Below are positions 1 through 8,340 of a stretch of DNA of 64,000 nucleotides, piece by piece. The notes under the pieces are model-generated. The model had not been told where the DNA came from, ran no database searches, and was given only the letters and a program-made list of their open reading frames with translations. The translations under genes were made by a program, and so were the position numbers. Numbering within the stretch: position 1 is the first letter of the stretch; every line of letters begins with the position of its first letter. Source of the stretch: Endozoicomonas sp965199185 (GTDB lineage: Bacteria; Pseudomonadota; Gammaproteobacteria; Pseudomonadales; Endozoicomonadaceae); NCBI GenBank assembly GCA_965199185.1, contig CBDAQW010000014.1, forward strand, positions 51,982 to 115,981, in the 5' to 3' direction.

Positions 1-237
1 AGGCCAATTGAAACGGCCTTTCTCGAGGCGACGGTAGTAAAGCCAGAACCCGTTAGTCTGCCAGTGCAGTATTTTGAGTTTGTTGCGTCCCCGGTTGCAG
101 AATACGAACAGGCTTTCGGAGAACGGGTCAAGGTTCAGTACTTCGCTGGCGATCAGGGAGAGACCATCGATAGACTTGCGCATGTCGGTGACACCGGGAG
201 CTAGATAGACCTTGAGGGAAGTCGCATCACCAATCAT
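1..237 (-). CDS. tnpB: IS66 family accessory protein TnpB, partial
   Basis: The first 79 codons of an IS66 Orf2-like (TnpB) protein; the rest lies beyond the left edge. Visible family signatures are the early GVTDMRKSIDGL segment, then LFVFCNRGRNKLKILHW and the aromatic stretch GFWLYYRRLEKGRF, all standard for TnpB. The start ATG overlaps the tnpA stop (ATGA), so the two are probably translationally coupled. TnpB is required for IS66 transposition but is not itself the DDE transposase. Confidence 0.88.
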   Translation of the reverse strand, partial: MIGDATSLKVYLAPGVTDMRKSIDGLSLIASEVLNLDPFSESLFVFCNRGRNKLKILHWQTNGFWLYYRRLEKGRFNWP

Positions 238-566
238 GCTGCAGCCTCCAGGGTTTGCAGTACGGTTCGCAAGGTCTGCGGATCGAATCCCGGTGCCAGT
301 TCGATACGAAACCCGGAGGGGCTGGTCAGGGTGATGCCGGTACTTCCTGGTTGAGCAGGGAGCGAATTGGTTTCGATATGAGCTACAGTGACTGGTAATA
401 GAGGGGTTGGACTTTTATCAGGGGTCGACTGTTGCCTGTAGCGACGACGGTAATAACCGAAAGATTTGATGGACAGTTTCTGCTGACGAGCGTATTCCGC
501 CTGAGAAAGTCCGCTTTGCTGCCATTGTTCGATATGCTTAAACCAGAATTGTTGTTTTTCGGACAT
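234..566 (-). CDS. tnpA: IS66 family accessory protein TnpA
   Basis: A 110-residue helix-turn-helix accessory protein of IS66 elements. Residues 1-45 form the DNA-binding part (FWFKHIEQWQQSGLSQAEYA, then a basic YYRRRYRQ stretch). The C-terminal half is a short variable domain seen in this family. A good ribosome site (GGAGG in the minus sense) lies just before the ATG at 566. The gene overlaps tnpB by four bases. It probably binds the element's ends or assists the transposase; that role is known from the family and not visible here. Confidence 0.85.
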   Translation of the reverse strand: MSEKQQFWFKHIEQWQQSGLSQAEYARQQKLSIKSFGYYRRRYRQQSTPDKSPTPLLPVTVAHIETNSLPAQPGSTGITLTSPSGFRIELAPGFDPQTLRTVLQTLEAAA

Positions 567-640
567 GTTACCTCCTGAAAGCTGGAAGCATCAGTATCCG
601 GACTGGTGGTCAGGCTGGGTAGATGGTTTTTGGCTGACGC

Positions 641-724
641 TTACGCAGCATCTAATTTCTCTTGCAATGTATGATCATATCCCAATTTATGTCTCGTATG
701 ACTTGTAAAACTTGCATTTTCCAT
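641..724 (-). pseudogene. 5' fragment of a small gene cut by the IS66 element
   Basis: An ATG at 724 with a strong ribosome site (GAGGTGATTG) opens a frame of 27 residues (MENASFTSHTRHKLGYDHTL, then QEKLDAA). It ends at a TAA formed by the first bases of the IS66 end. It starts 18 bases after the stop of the membrane-protein gene at 743-994, so the two look like an operon whose second gene was truncated by the insertion. I do not recognise the protein. Confidence 0.5.
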
Positions 725-742
725 ATCAATCACCTCTTTTAG

Positions 743-994
743 TTAAGATCCATTTAAGCATTCAATTCTTCCAGGAAAAATTGTCATGAAATAATACATA
801 CAAATTAAGTTGAAAATTAATAACCCACCTGTTATACCCACTAACACATATTTGCATTTACCCATGCATTTCAATATTAAAACATCTAAAAAACAAAACC
901 ATCGCACATCAAAACTCACGTACATCACTTCCATTAACATAGGCAGACCGAGCAATACAAACACACAAAAAAATACAATTAAGAAGAAAATCAT
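743..994 (-). CDS. small hypothetical membrane protein
   Basis: An 83-residue, very hydrophobic protein with about three possible membrane segments (residues 1-22, 26-40 and 48-72). An AGGA sequence sits about 8-11 bases before the ATG at 994. Its stop is followed at once by the ribosome site of the next, IS-truncated gene, which supports expression as an operon. No family recognised. The region is AT-rich and unlike the isc genes nearby. An overlapping plus-strand frame at 810-1007 is low-complexity and looks like a shadow. Confidence 0.45.
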   Translation of the reverse strand: MIFFLIVFFCVFVLLGLPMLMEVMYVSFDVRWFCFLDVLILKCMGKCKYVLVGITGGLLIFNLICMYYFMTIFPGRIECLNGS

Positions 995-1054
995 TGAACA
1001 ATCCTGACTTTATACTTTACTTGCAAATCAACCCATACTTAAGGATTTTCCTCA

Positions 1055-4000
1055 ATGACTTACACCTCAACATGGCAATCAATAATTTTACCCTTATTAC
1101 TTATTGCATCAATATCCATTCAATCATTTAATGCTTTAGCAATGGTGCAAGGAGACAGCAACCAAAATAGTGATACAGCTAGCACAGATACAGATGATGA
1201 AAGTACAGAAAAAGCATTTAAGGGAAAATCGCCAACCCAACCCACGACATTAATCACTCAAGCAAACAATAAAATACATCTTTATTTCCATCCATTAGAA
1301 AAACTAAGAAAAAAAAATCAAGAAATAGCCATAGTTAATAAAAGACTGACACAACCTTTTTTTTACAATGCTGTCCTCCACCACTCACCACATGGGTTTG
1401 AGCCATGTGATGAAAGATTGATATCAGACTTATTCACTCCTATAGATGAGCACACATTTGAATATCATTTAACTTATAGACAAAGAGAGCGACATTCTTA
1501 TGCCTTACCAAAGCCTACTATCTTGTGCAAAATTAGAGTGGACTTGAATTCAGGGGAAATGTCCATCTATTACCATAAAGATTTTAAGTATTTTTTACCC
1601 TCTTCCTACAACTATTTCGTCTCCGCATTAGAAAACAACGCTGACAAAATGGACGTTTACAAAAACGACCTACTCCAAATCATATTTACCAGAGAAGACT
1701 CGACAGGCCCAAACAATGGATTCAAACAGCAGATACTTGAAGATCAGAAATCCCATTTAATATCATCAAACGATCCTGACGCCCTCAAGCTAAAAAAAAC
1801 TATAACGCTATCATTCATTAATGAGAAGATTAAAACAGCGAACATAGAAAACATCCTACTACTGATTGATAATCCAACCTTTTTATACATCAGTCTTTCT
1901 TTATTTAATTTCGACACACTAAACAATGAATTGACAAATGGAGATATCAACCCTGTGGTTGTAGCCTCATCTCTTTCGATTGGAACTCATACAGACAGCA
2001 TTATGCGAAAAGAGCCTGCAATCTTTACGAACTCTCCTGTCAGTAACAAATTATTAATCGGGAAATATTTAGACAACTTCGTTAAAGATCTATCCAGAAA
2101 AGACAACAAACCTCTACAGGACATGCCTCTAATTTCAACAAGCATGTCAACAGGCCCGGTAAACCAATTATTATTTGAAAAATTAAAGCCCTATCTGGAC
2201 ACTCAAGAAAATCTTAGCGACGAAAGCATAAGAGAAATCAGCATTTTAACTGCCATTAAATATTTAAATCATTATCCAGAATACAAAAAAAAATATCGAG
2301 AAGCTATTGAAGAAAATGAATATTCTGAACCGCATATAACTGAAGAATCATATTCTAACATCTTATTTAAATTTATAGAGGGAGAGTCTTCATCTTTAGC
2401 AACTAAAGTCACTGAATTATTTTCAGAATTAGAGATGCACACTAATAGTAATGGTCATTATAACATTTACTCCGAAATACAAAATTATCTGAAAAGCCAG
2501 GAAGAAAACATAGAAAAAACACTGAGCCCGCACTATGAAAAAAGCATCCCTATTGAACTGGTCGATAATAGCCCATACCCTGATTATTATCAGCCACTCA
2601 CGGGCAAACTACAGCTTGAAACATTCAAACCTTCAGACGTCGACATTGAGCAAAATATAGAGCTGGCAAGATTTGCTATAGCCCAATTACAGCAAGCTGT
2701 TGATGACAGCCTGGACCCCAGTAGTTTACATTTGCTCCTTGCTGAAGGAGGTGAGAACAGCATTGCTGCAAAATTTGCATCACTCGGCAAGGAGCATATT
2801 GATGCGTTTCATTTTCTTATTGAACAAGGCAGAAAAGAGGAAATCGATACACTTTGGCAAGCATTAAGAATGAGATCTGCTCTTGTAGCCGCAAATTACA
2901 GGCAACTCGACCTGGCAATACAGGCAGATATTTGGGATTTAACTTTTTTCATTCTTGAATTAGCAAACAACAATATTATTAATCGTCTTGCCTATGCCGA
3001 CACTGTACAGAGTTTTTCTTCATCAATGGACTCTGCCTCTCATGCAGTAAAGGATCTTAGCTCCCAAGCGGCGTTGCAAACACTCCTTGAAGCTCTGGAA
3101 ATAATTAAGGGCTTCAAAATACGCTCTGGTACTGCCCCCATCTTAATAGGCATAAAATACCTTACTCAATATTACTACTTCGCCAAAACAGCAGCCATTG
3201 CCAGCAATGCTGCCTTTATTGCCGGCAACCAACTCAGTGCCATTACCGCTATTGCAAAGTTGTCGATGACCGGTTTTGCAATGGATCTTACTTATAAGGG
3301 GTCGGGCACTAAAAGGGTGATTGACTTGCTTCGCTGGTTCGACCCGGTCTGGCCTATTCAACGTGCATTGGCTGACCGGATTAACCAACTTATTGACTCA
3401 GGTCTTAGCGGAACAGAAACACAAAATCAGGTTAAAGTGCTTTTTTTCACCATGCTTCAGCTTGATCTGAATAACAAGCAATGGCGAGATGCTTTACAAC
3501 CAGCACTTGATCTTCTAAAAGATCATGAGCCAGAGGATCAACTGGAGAGCTGGAAGAAACAAGCACTAACGCCTTTTTCATTTCGCGAAGTCCGTGAAAA
3601 ATACCACGCCCTGATCGTTGGCATTGTTGATTATGCTCAAGTACTTCAGCCATATGCCGTGATTCATAGCGTAAATATGGTTACCCGGCTCCTTGATAAA
3701 GGCACAGGACGAACCATCCATGCGGCACTGAAACACCCTAAATACCAGCCTTATGCCAAAGGCTTTCGCTCTGTCATCAGAGGCAATGTGATGGGTATCC
3801 CTACTACCCTGGCTATGGCAGCAGGTGCAGATATGGTTTATGGCTTTCCCGTGACTCGCTCCGCCGTCAACGCTGTCTTTAAGGGGGTTGGTAATCTGGC
3901 ATCTCTAGTGATAGCCCTCTCTTATTACATTAGTCATCACTCAGGAGCGTCTAATACAACGGTTGAATACTATAAAAAATGGAAGGATGATCTGGCAGGT

Positions 4001-4162
4001 TATGGTGGAAGCTCTACCCTTCAAGATTCGGAAGAAAACACCCTCTCTGCCTCCAACAACAGTTACTTTAGCTATGTGAAAAATTCAATGTCGACATTGC
4101 CTCGTTTGATGATCAAAAATATAAAGGAAGGCTTTTTCAGTCTATTCACCTATTATCAATAA
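1055..4162 (+). CDS. large exported protein of unknown function
   Basis: A 1,035-residue protein that I do not recognise. Residues 1-30 look like a Sec signal peptide (hydrophobic core IILPLLLIASISIQS, then FNALA), so it is probably exported. Residues 35-60 are acidic and low-complexity. Residues 60-520 are lysine/asparagine-rich and strongly AT-biased. The last third is alanine-rich, more GC-rich and helical, with hydrophobic stretches near residues 670-740 and 920-985 that could contact membranes. The composition change around residue 530 suggests a fusion of two parts of different origin. It is a single gene, with its own upstream region, next to IS66 and convergent with the isc operon. 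An effector or surface role is only a guess. Confidence 0.75.
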   Translation: MTYTSTWQSIILPLLLIASISIQSFNALAMVQGDSNQNSDTASTDTDDESTEKAFKGKSPTQPTTLITQANNKIHLYFHPLEKLRKKNQEIAIVNKRLTQPFFYNAVLHHSPHGFEPCDERLISDLFTPIDEHTFEYHLTYRQRERHSYALPKPTILCKIRVDLNSGEMSIYYHKDFKYFLPSSYNYFVSALENNADKMDVYKNDLLQIIFTREDSTGPNNGFKQQILEDQKSHLISSNDPDALKLKKTITLSFINEKIKTANIENILLLIDNPTFLYISLSLFNFDTLNNELTNGDINPVVVASSLSIGTHTDSIMRKEPAIFTNSPVSNKLLIGKYLDNFVKDLSRKDNKPLQDMPLISTSMSTGPVNQLLFEKLKPYLDTQENLSDESIREISILTAIKYLNHYPEYKKKYREAIEENEYSEPHITEESYSNILFKFIEGESSSLATKVTELFSELEMHTNSNGHYNIYSEIQNYLKSQEENIEKTLSPHYEKSIPIELVDNSPYPDYYQPLTGKLQLETFKPSDVDIEQNIELARFAIAQLQQAVDDSLDPSSLHLLLAEGGENSIAAKFASLGKEHIDAFHFLIEQGRKEEIDTLWQALRMRSALVAANYRQLDLAIQADIWDLTFFILELANNNIINRLAYADTVQSFSSSMDSASHAVKDLSSQAALQTLLEALEIIKGFKIRSGTAPILIGIKYLTQYYYFAKTAAIASNAAFIAGNQLSAITAIAKLSMTGFAMDLTYKGSGTKRVIDLLRWFDPVWPIQRALADRINQLIDSGLSGTETQNQVKVLFFTMLQLDLNNKQWRDALQPALDLLKDHEPEDQLESWKKQALTPFSFREVREKYHALIVGIVDYAQVLQPYAVIHSVNMVTRLLDKGTGRTIHAALKHPKYQPYAKGFRSVIRGNVMGIPTTLAMAAGADMVYGFPVTRSAVNAVFKGVGNLASLVIALSYYISHHSGASNTTVEYYKKWKDDLAGYGGSSTLQDSEENTLSASNNSYFSYVKNSMSTLPRLMIKNIKEGFFSLFTYYQ

Positions 4163-4191
4163 AATGAAAGGCGTTTAATAGCTTTGGAGTG

Positions 4192-4222
4192 ACCCGTTGA
4201 TAATTAAGCAGCATCAACGGGT
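4192..4222. terminator. hairpin between convergent genes
   Basis: A 9-bp perfect stem (ACCCGTTGA / TCAACGGGT) with a 13-base loop between the stop of the large exported protein and the stop of iscX. Neither side has a clear T run, so termination is plausible from position rather than proven. Confidence 0.4.
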
Positions 4223-4237
4223 ACCTGGCATCAGAAT

Positions 4238-4441
4238 TTAATCATCAGCTTCTTCAAGCCAGGCCATTTGAATGGCTTCAAGAACTTTCTCACCACAATG
4301 GTCAGGCTCATCATCAAATTCATCCAGTGCCATGACCCAGTTTCTCAGATCAACAAAGTTGATAAACTTTGGATCAACTTCCGGGTAGGCTTCGAGCAAT
4401 TCGATGGCAATATCGTAAACATCAGTCCATTTCAGGCCCAC
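4238..4441 (-). CDS. iscX: Fe-S cluster assembly protein IscX
   Basis: A 67-residue acidic protein matching IscX (YfhJ): it starts GLKWTDVYDIAIELLEAYPE, continues DPKFINFVDLRNWV, and ends with the LEAIQMAWLEEADD tail. IscX binds IscS and iron and tunes cluster assembly on IscU. I chose the GTG at 4441 (ribosome site GGGAG about nine bases before). The longer frame to 4486 would add residues encoded by the inserted MITE-like element and lacking in the family. It is the last gene of the isc operon but is separated from fdx by ~280 bases because of that insertion, so its expression from the isc promoter may be altered. Confidence 0.9.
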   Translation of the reverse strand: MGLKWTDVYDIAIELLEAYPEVDPKFINFVDLRNWVMALDEFDDEPDHCGEKVLEAIQMAWLEEADD

Positions 4442-4467
4442 AACTTGACTCCCGATTAATTCGCTTA

Positions 4468-4719
4468 TTGAACCTAAATTCAGCAATTGGACTCTTGAAT
4501 TTCTCTATTTACTAAAGAAATTAAGACTTTGTCAGGCGTTCTCGAATCACCTTTTGGGTGAGTTGGTAGAACGCTCTGTGGTTTTCTGAAAAATTTCAGC
4601 GTCCTCCGCTGCGTTGCGCCATTTGCCAAGGGCTAAGGCCATTGGCTGCATGACGCGCCTTGCTGAAAACCCTGAAATTTACCAGAAAATCCACATCCAA
4701 CTGCTGAATTTAGGTTGAA
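4468..4719. repeat. MITE-like non-autonomous element between fdx and iscX
   Basis: About 250 bases bounded by inverted repeats: AACCTAAATTCAGCAATTGG at the left (4471-4490) and its near-perfect inverse at 4697-4716 (one mismatch over 20). No open frame inside. The interior holds GC-rich hairpin-prone sequence and an imperfect inner inverted repeat (TTTCTGAAAAATTTCAG near 4583 and CTGAAATTTACCAGAAAA near 4673). This is the layout of a small mobilisable element lacking a transposase. No convincing target duplication could be seen. Confidence 0.7.
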
Positions 4720-4721
4720 GA

Positions 4722-5060
4722 TTAGTGACGTTCAGACACCTGATTCAGCGTATATCTGGGTATTTCGACCACCAGATTTTCATCGGCAACCATCGCCTGA
4801 CAGCTCAGGCGGGATTCTGGCTCCAGCCCCCAGGCTTTATCAAGCAAATCATCTTCAAGCTCATCACTCTCTTCCATGCTGTCAAACCCTTCACGAACCA
4901 CAATATGACAGGTGGTACAGGCGCAGGATTTTTCGCAGGCATGCTCAATCTCAATACCGTTCTGAAGTGCTGCATCCAGCACAGTCACACCCGGTTCTAC
5001 TTCCAACACAGCCCCTTCAGGGCACAACTCTTCATGGGGAAGAATAACCACTTGTGTCAT
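4722..5060 (-). CDS. fdx: ISC-type [2Fe-2S] ferredoxin
   Basis: A 112-residue adrenodoxin-type ferredoxin of the ISC system. The cluster ligands are in the motif CEKSCACTTCHIVV (three cysteines) plus a fourth in RLSCQAMVA. It supplies electrons to IscS/IscU for cluster formation. I chose the ATG at 5060, with AGAGGA about ten bases before. A TTG six bases upstream also keeps the frame and overlaps the hscA stop. It lies directly after hscA, as in other isc operons. Confidence 0.95.
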   Translation of the reverse strand: MTQVVILPHEELCPEGAVLEVEPGVTVLDAALQNGIEIEHACEKSCACTTCHIVVREGFDSMEESDELEDDLLDKAWGLEPESRLSCQAMVADENLVVEIPRYTLNQVSERH

Positions 5061-5062
5061 AC

Positions 5063-6928
5063 TCAAAGGTCCTCTAAATCGTCCAGCTTCTGTCCGGATA
5101 ATGCCTGACGAATTCCATGATTCATCCGGCGGGCAGCAAATTCCTCACTACTTTGGGAAACCGCTTCAATTTTTTGGGTAATTGCACTGGCATTGCCAGA
5201 ATTACGAATCTGCCTGAGTTCTTCCAGGTCTTTAGTGAGATTGGCAAACTCATCAGAACTGAGCAAAGCCTCACCATCCGCGTCCAAAGCTACAACCAGT
5301 GCTTCAATTACACGGTCCGCTTCTACTTCTTGCTCACGCAGGACTCTGGCATCACGATCGTTACCGGCAAACTCGAATGAGTCTTTCAGCATGCGGGAGA
5401 TTTCTGCATCACCAAGACCATAAGAAGGTTTCACCTGGATGCTGCTTTCTATGCCGGTGGATTCTTCACGGGCAGAGACACTGAGTAAACCATCAGCGTC
5501 TACCTGAAAAGTGACCCGTATTTTTGCACCACCAGCAGGCATCGGCGGAATACCACGCAATTCAAAATGCGCCAGGGACCGATTATCCTGAACCAGCTCA
5601 CGCTCGCCCTGAAAAACATGAACGGCCATCGCCGTCTGCCCATCTTTATAGGTTGTAAACTCCTGAGCACGACTGACCGGAATAGTGGTATTTCGATGAA
5701 TGATTTTTTCCATCAAGCCACCCATAGTTTCCAAACCAAGCGACAGAGGGGTAACATCCAGCAACAACAAGTCTTGACCGGATTTATTGCCCGCCAAAAC
5801 ATCAGCCTGTAATGCCGCACCGACAGCCACCACACGATCAGGATCAATAGATGTCAGTGGCTTTTGCCCTGTAAAGCATTCAACCCGTTCACGCACATAA
5901 GGCACGCGAGTTGAACCACCGACCATGACCACTTCTTCAATATCTTTTGCCTTGAGTCCGGCGTCCCGTAATGCACGTTTAAAGGAACGGATGGTTCGGC
6001 AAATTAATGGGTCAACCAGAGAGTCAAAGATGTCACGGGTGAGTTCGCCGGACCAGCCATTTAAGCTGACAGCCACCGAATCGGCTTCCGTCAACTGCTC
6101 CTTGGCCCGACAAGCTTCGACCATTAACACCCGCAGTACAGAATGATCTAACGCCGCTTCAGATACGCCCGCCTGTTCAAGAATCCAGTCAGCCACTGCC
6201 TTATCAAAGTCATCGCCTCCCAGAGCGGTATCACCACCGGTAGCAACCACCTCGAAAACACCTTTCTCAAGACGCAAAATAGAAATATCAAAAGTACCAC
6301 CGCCAAGATCATAAACCGCGATAGTCCCCTCGTTTCCTTCATCGAGACCGTAGGCGACAGCGGCCGCTGTGGGTTCATTCAAAAGACGGTAAACATTAAT
6401 ACCTGCCAGCTTGGCTGCATCTTTAGTCGCCTGACGCTGAGCATCATCAAAGTAGGCTGGTACGGTAATCACGGCACCACTAAGGGGTCCGCCAAGCGTT
6501 TCACAGGCCCGGGTAGCCAGAGATTTGAGGATTTCGGCAGACACTTCGACCGGACTGACTGCGCCCTTGCGGGTTTCAATATAAGGCATTCCCTGTCCGA
6601 TTTCAGAGAAATGGTAAGGCATCACACCGCCAAGGGCATCAATATCTTCAACACCACGCCCCATCAGACGCTTCACAGAAACAATGGTGTTTAGAGGATC
6701 TGAGGTCATCAGAGCTTTGGCATTATGACCAACCAGTGTCGTCTGATCTGCATAATGAACGACAGAGGGCAGAATGTGCTGTCCCTGTAAATCCGGTAAG
6801 GTAGCTGCTTTGCCTGAATGCACACTGGCTACGAGAGAGTTTGTGGTTCCCAGATCAATGCCGACCGCTCGTTTTAGTTGATGCGGCTCAGGCGTTTGCC
6901 CCGGCTCAGAAATCTGCAGTAATGCCAT
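5063..6928 (-). CDS. hscA: Fe-S assembly chaperone HscA (Hsp70 family)
   Basis: A 621-residue Hsp70-type chaperone (E. coli HscA is 616). The nucleotide-binding domain begins at about residue 20 with GIDLGTTNSLVA and includes VYDLGGGTFDISIL and VVMVGGSTRVP. The substrate-binding domain follows from about residue 395 (LLLLDVTPLSLGLETMGG), then a helical lid. With its J-partner HscB, HscA binds IscU at an LPPVK motif, which is present in the IscU encoded here, and promotes release of the cluster. It starts 10 bases after hscB and ends overlapping the fdx start region, so these three are tightly coupled. Confidence 0.97.
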   Translation of the reverse strand: MALLQISEPGQTPEPHQLKRAVGIDLGTTNSLVASVHSGKAATLPDLQGQHILPSVVHYADQTTLVGHNAKALMTSDPLNTIVSVKRLMGRGVEDIDALGGVMPYHFSEIGQGMPYIETRKGAVSPVEVSAEILKSLATRACETLGGPLSGAVITVPAYFDDAQRQATKDAAKLAGINVYRLLNEPTAAAVAYGLDEGNEGTIAVYDLGGGTFDISILRLEKGVFEVVATGGDTALGGDDFDKAVADWILEQAGVSEAALDHSVLRVLMVEACRAKEQLTEADSVAVSLNGWSGELTRDIFDSLVDPLICRTIRSFKRALRDAGLKAKDIEEVVMVGGSTRVPYVRERVECFTGQKPLTSIDPDRVVAVGAALQADVLAGNKSGQDLLLLDVTPLSLGLETMGGLMEKIIHRNTTIPVSRAQEFTTYKDGQTAMAVHVFQGERELVQDNRSLAHFELRGIPPMPAGGAKIRVTFQVDADGLLSVSAREESTGIESSIQVKPSYGLGDAEISRMLKDSFEFAGNDRDARVLREQEVEADRVIEALVVALDADGEALLSSDEFANLTKDLEELRQIRNSGNASAITQKIEAVSQSSEEFAARRMNHGIRQALSGQKLDDLEDL

Positions 6929-6937
6929 ACCTGCTCC

Positions 6938-7480
6938 TTAATCGTCCAGCAACTGCGATTCCAGTTGCTCAAGTTCGGCTGCCAGCTTTACCATAAACTG
7001 CATTTTGCGCACAACCGCCTCGGCTTTGTTGAGTTCATCCTGACCACCCACTTGCCAGAGAGACTTAAAATCAGCCAGATATGTTTCCATATCGGCATCA
7101 GCTCTGGCCATCATCCTTTCAAGTTCAGGCTCCGGGTTTTCACTGTGATGCAAGTCCGCCAGAGATTCTCTCAACTCCATCTGCTCCATCAGGAAAACCG
7201 GATCCATAATGGTATTGTTTTCCATCTCCAGCTCCCGACCAGACAATTTGAGCAGATAGATCATTCTCAATAATGGCGAACGCAATGTGTCGTATGCCTG
7301 ATTGACATGTGCCGCATACTGAACGGACAACCGCTGCTGACGCTCACTTTCACCAGCAAAGCGATCGGGATGAACCGCTTTTTGCAATTCACGATACTGG
7401 CGAGCCAGTTGCTGCAAGTCCACTTCACAGGCAACGGGCATCTGGAACAACTCAAAATAATTTCCGGTGAGATCAACCAT
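6938..7480 (-). CDS. hscB: Fe-S assembly co-chaperone HscB
   Basis: A 180-residue J-domain co-chaperone (E. coli HscB is 171). The J domain is at residues 1-75 with the essential HPD in KAVHPDRFAGES. The C-terminal helices (residues 90-178) form the IscU-binding part. It recruits IscU to HscA and stimulates HscA ATPase. It follows iscA after a 72-base gap that contains a terminator-like hairpin, so hscB-hscA-fdx may be expressed at a lower level than iscRSUA. Confidence 0.95.
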   Translation of the reverse strand: MVDLTGNYFELFQMPVACEVDLQQLARQYRELQKAVHPDRFAGESERQQRLSVQYAAHVNQAYDTLRSPLLRMIYLLKLSGRELEMENNTIMDPVFLMEQMELRESLADLHHSENPEPELERMMARADADMETYLADFKSLWQVGGQDELNKAEAVVRKMQFMVKLAAELEQLESQLLDD

Positions 7481-7514
7481 CAGTGATTATCAGTCCTGGT
7501 CAGGGAAAGAGAAA

Positions 7515-7546
7515 CGAAAAAACCGCACAGAGAATTCTGTGCGGGT
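7515..7546 (-). terminator. terminator-like hairpin between iscA and hscB
   Basis: Read on the minus strand, an 8-bp GC-rich stem (CCGCACAG / CTGTGCGG) with a six-base loop is followed by a run of six T. It sits just after the iscA stop and before hscB, inside the operon. It looks like an intrinsic terminator that would let only part of the transcription reach hscBA-fdx-iscX. Confidence 0.75.
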
Positions 7547-7552
7547 TATCAA

Positions 7553-7876
7553 TCATACGTTGAAGCTCTCGCCACAACCGCATTCATTCGATACATTCGG
7601 GTTGTTAAACTGCAGCCCTTCGTTCAGACCTTCTTTAACAAAATCCAGTTCAGTACCATCGAGGTAAACCATACTTTTAGGATCTATATAAACCGTCGCG
7701 CCATCCCTTTGGAACACCTGATCTGAACCTTCAGGCTCATCCACAAATTCAAGGACATAAGCCATACCGGAACAACCGGAGGTTTTGACACCAAGGCGAA
7801 CCCCCTCTCCTTTTCCCCGCTGGGTGATCTGTCGGCAGATATGCTCTGCAGCAGCCTCGGTTATTGTGATTGTCAT
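7553..7876 (-). CDS. iscA: A-type Fe-S carrier IscA
   Basis: A 107-residue A-type scaffold/carrier. The three conserved cysteines are visible: one in KTSGCSGMAYVLEF (about residue 35) and two in the C-terminal ECGCGESFNV. IscA binds iron or a cluster and passes it to target enzymes. It follows iscU after 33 bases and is the last gene before the hairpin at 7515-7546. Confidence 0.96.
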   Translation of the reverse strand: MTITITEAAAEHICRQITQRGKGEGVRLGVKTSGCSGMAYVLEFVDEPEGSDQVFQRDGATVYIDPKSMVYLDGTELDFVKEGLNEGLQFNNPNVSNECGCGESFNV

Positions 7877-7909
7877 TTAGTACTCCAACACTATTTAAAC
7901 ACCTGATAG

Positions 7910-8293
7910 TCAGGAACCCTGCTTATTACGGTAATCGTCAATGGCCGCTTTAATAGCGTCTTCGGCAAGTACAGAACAGTGAATCTTAACGGGCGGGAGA
8001 GCCAGTTCTTCAGCAATATCGGTATTGCGAATTTCAGAGGCTTCATCCAATGTTTTGCCTTTCATCCACTCAGTAGCCAGAGAACTTGACGCAATTGCTG
8101 AACCACAGCCGTATGTTTTAAAGCGAGCGTCTTCGATAACACCCTGATCACTGACCTGAATCTGCAGGCGCATGACATCGCCACAGGCTGGGGCACCGAC
8201 CATTCCGGTACCCACTTGCTGAGATTCCTGATCCAGCTTGCCCACGTTACGAGGATTTTCGTAGTGGTCAATAACCTTTTCACTGTAAGCCAT
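7910..8293 (-). CDS. iscU: Fe-S cluster scaffold IscU
   Basis: A 127-residue scaffold on which the [2Fe-2S] cluster is built. The three cysteine ligands are in GAPACGDVM (about residue 37), TYGCGSAIASSS (about 63) and KIHCSVLAEDA (about 106). The HscA-recognition motif LPPVK (about 99-103) precedes the last cysteine. Length and motifs match E. coli IscU (128). It follows iscS after 47 bases. Confidence 0.97.
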   Translation of the reverse strand: MAYSEKVIDHYENPRNVGKLDQESQQVGTGMVGAPACGDVMRLQIQVSDQGVIEDARFKTYGCGSAIASSSLATEWMKGKTLDEASEIRNTDIAEELALPPVKIHCSVLAEDAIKAAIDDYRNKQGS

Positions 8294-8340
8294 TGTTCTA
8301 TCCTCCCAGGTAACCCTGGATTAATTCAGGGAAACATCAA

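Larger units (their letters stand above)
1..644 (-). mobile_element. IS66-family insertion sequence, partial (runs off the left edge)
   Basis: The start of an IS66-type element read on the minus strand. It carries the two accessory genes tnpA and tnpB in their usual order; the main transposase tnpC would lie left of the window. The outer end is the inverted repeat GTAAGCGTCAGCCAAAAACC at 625-644, which has the GTAAGCG start typical of IS66 elements. It has inserted into a small gene read on the minus strand from 724. Confidence 0.85.

Noticed and set aside
4442..4486. Longer iscX reading frame
   Set aside because: The added codons come from the MITE-like element; the GTG at 4441 has a ribosome site and matches the family start.
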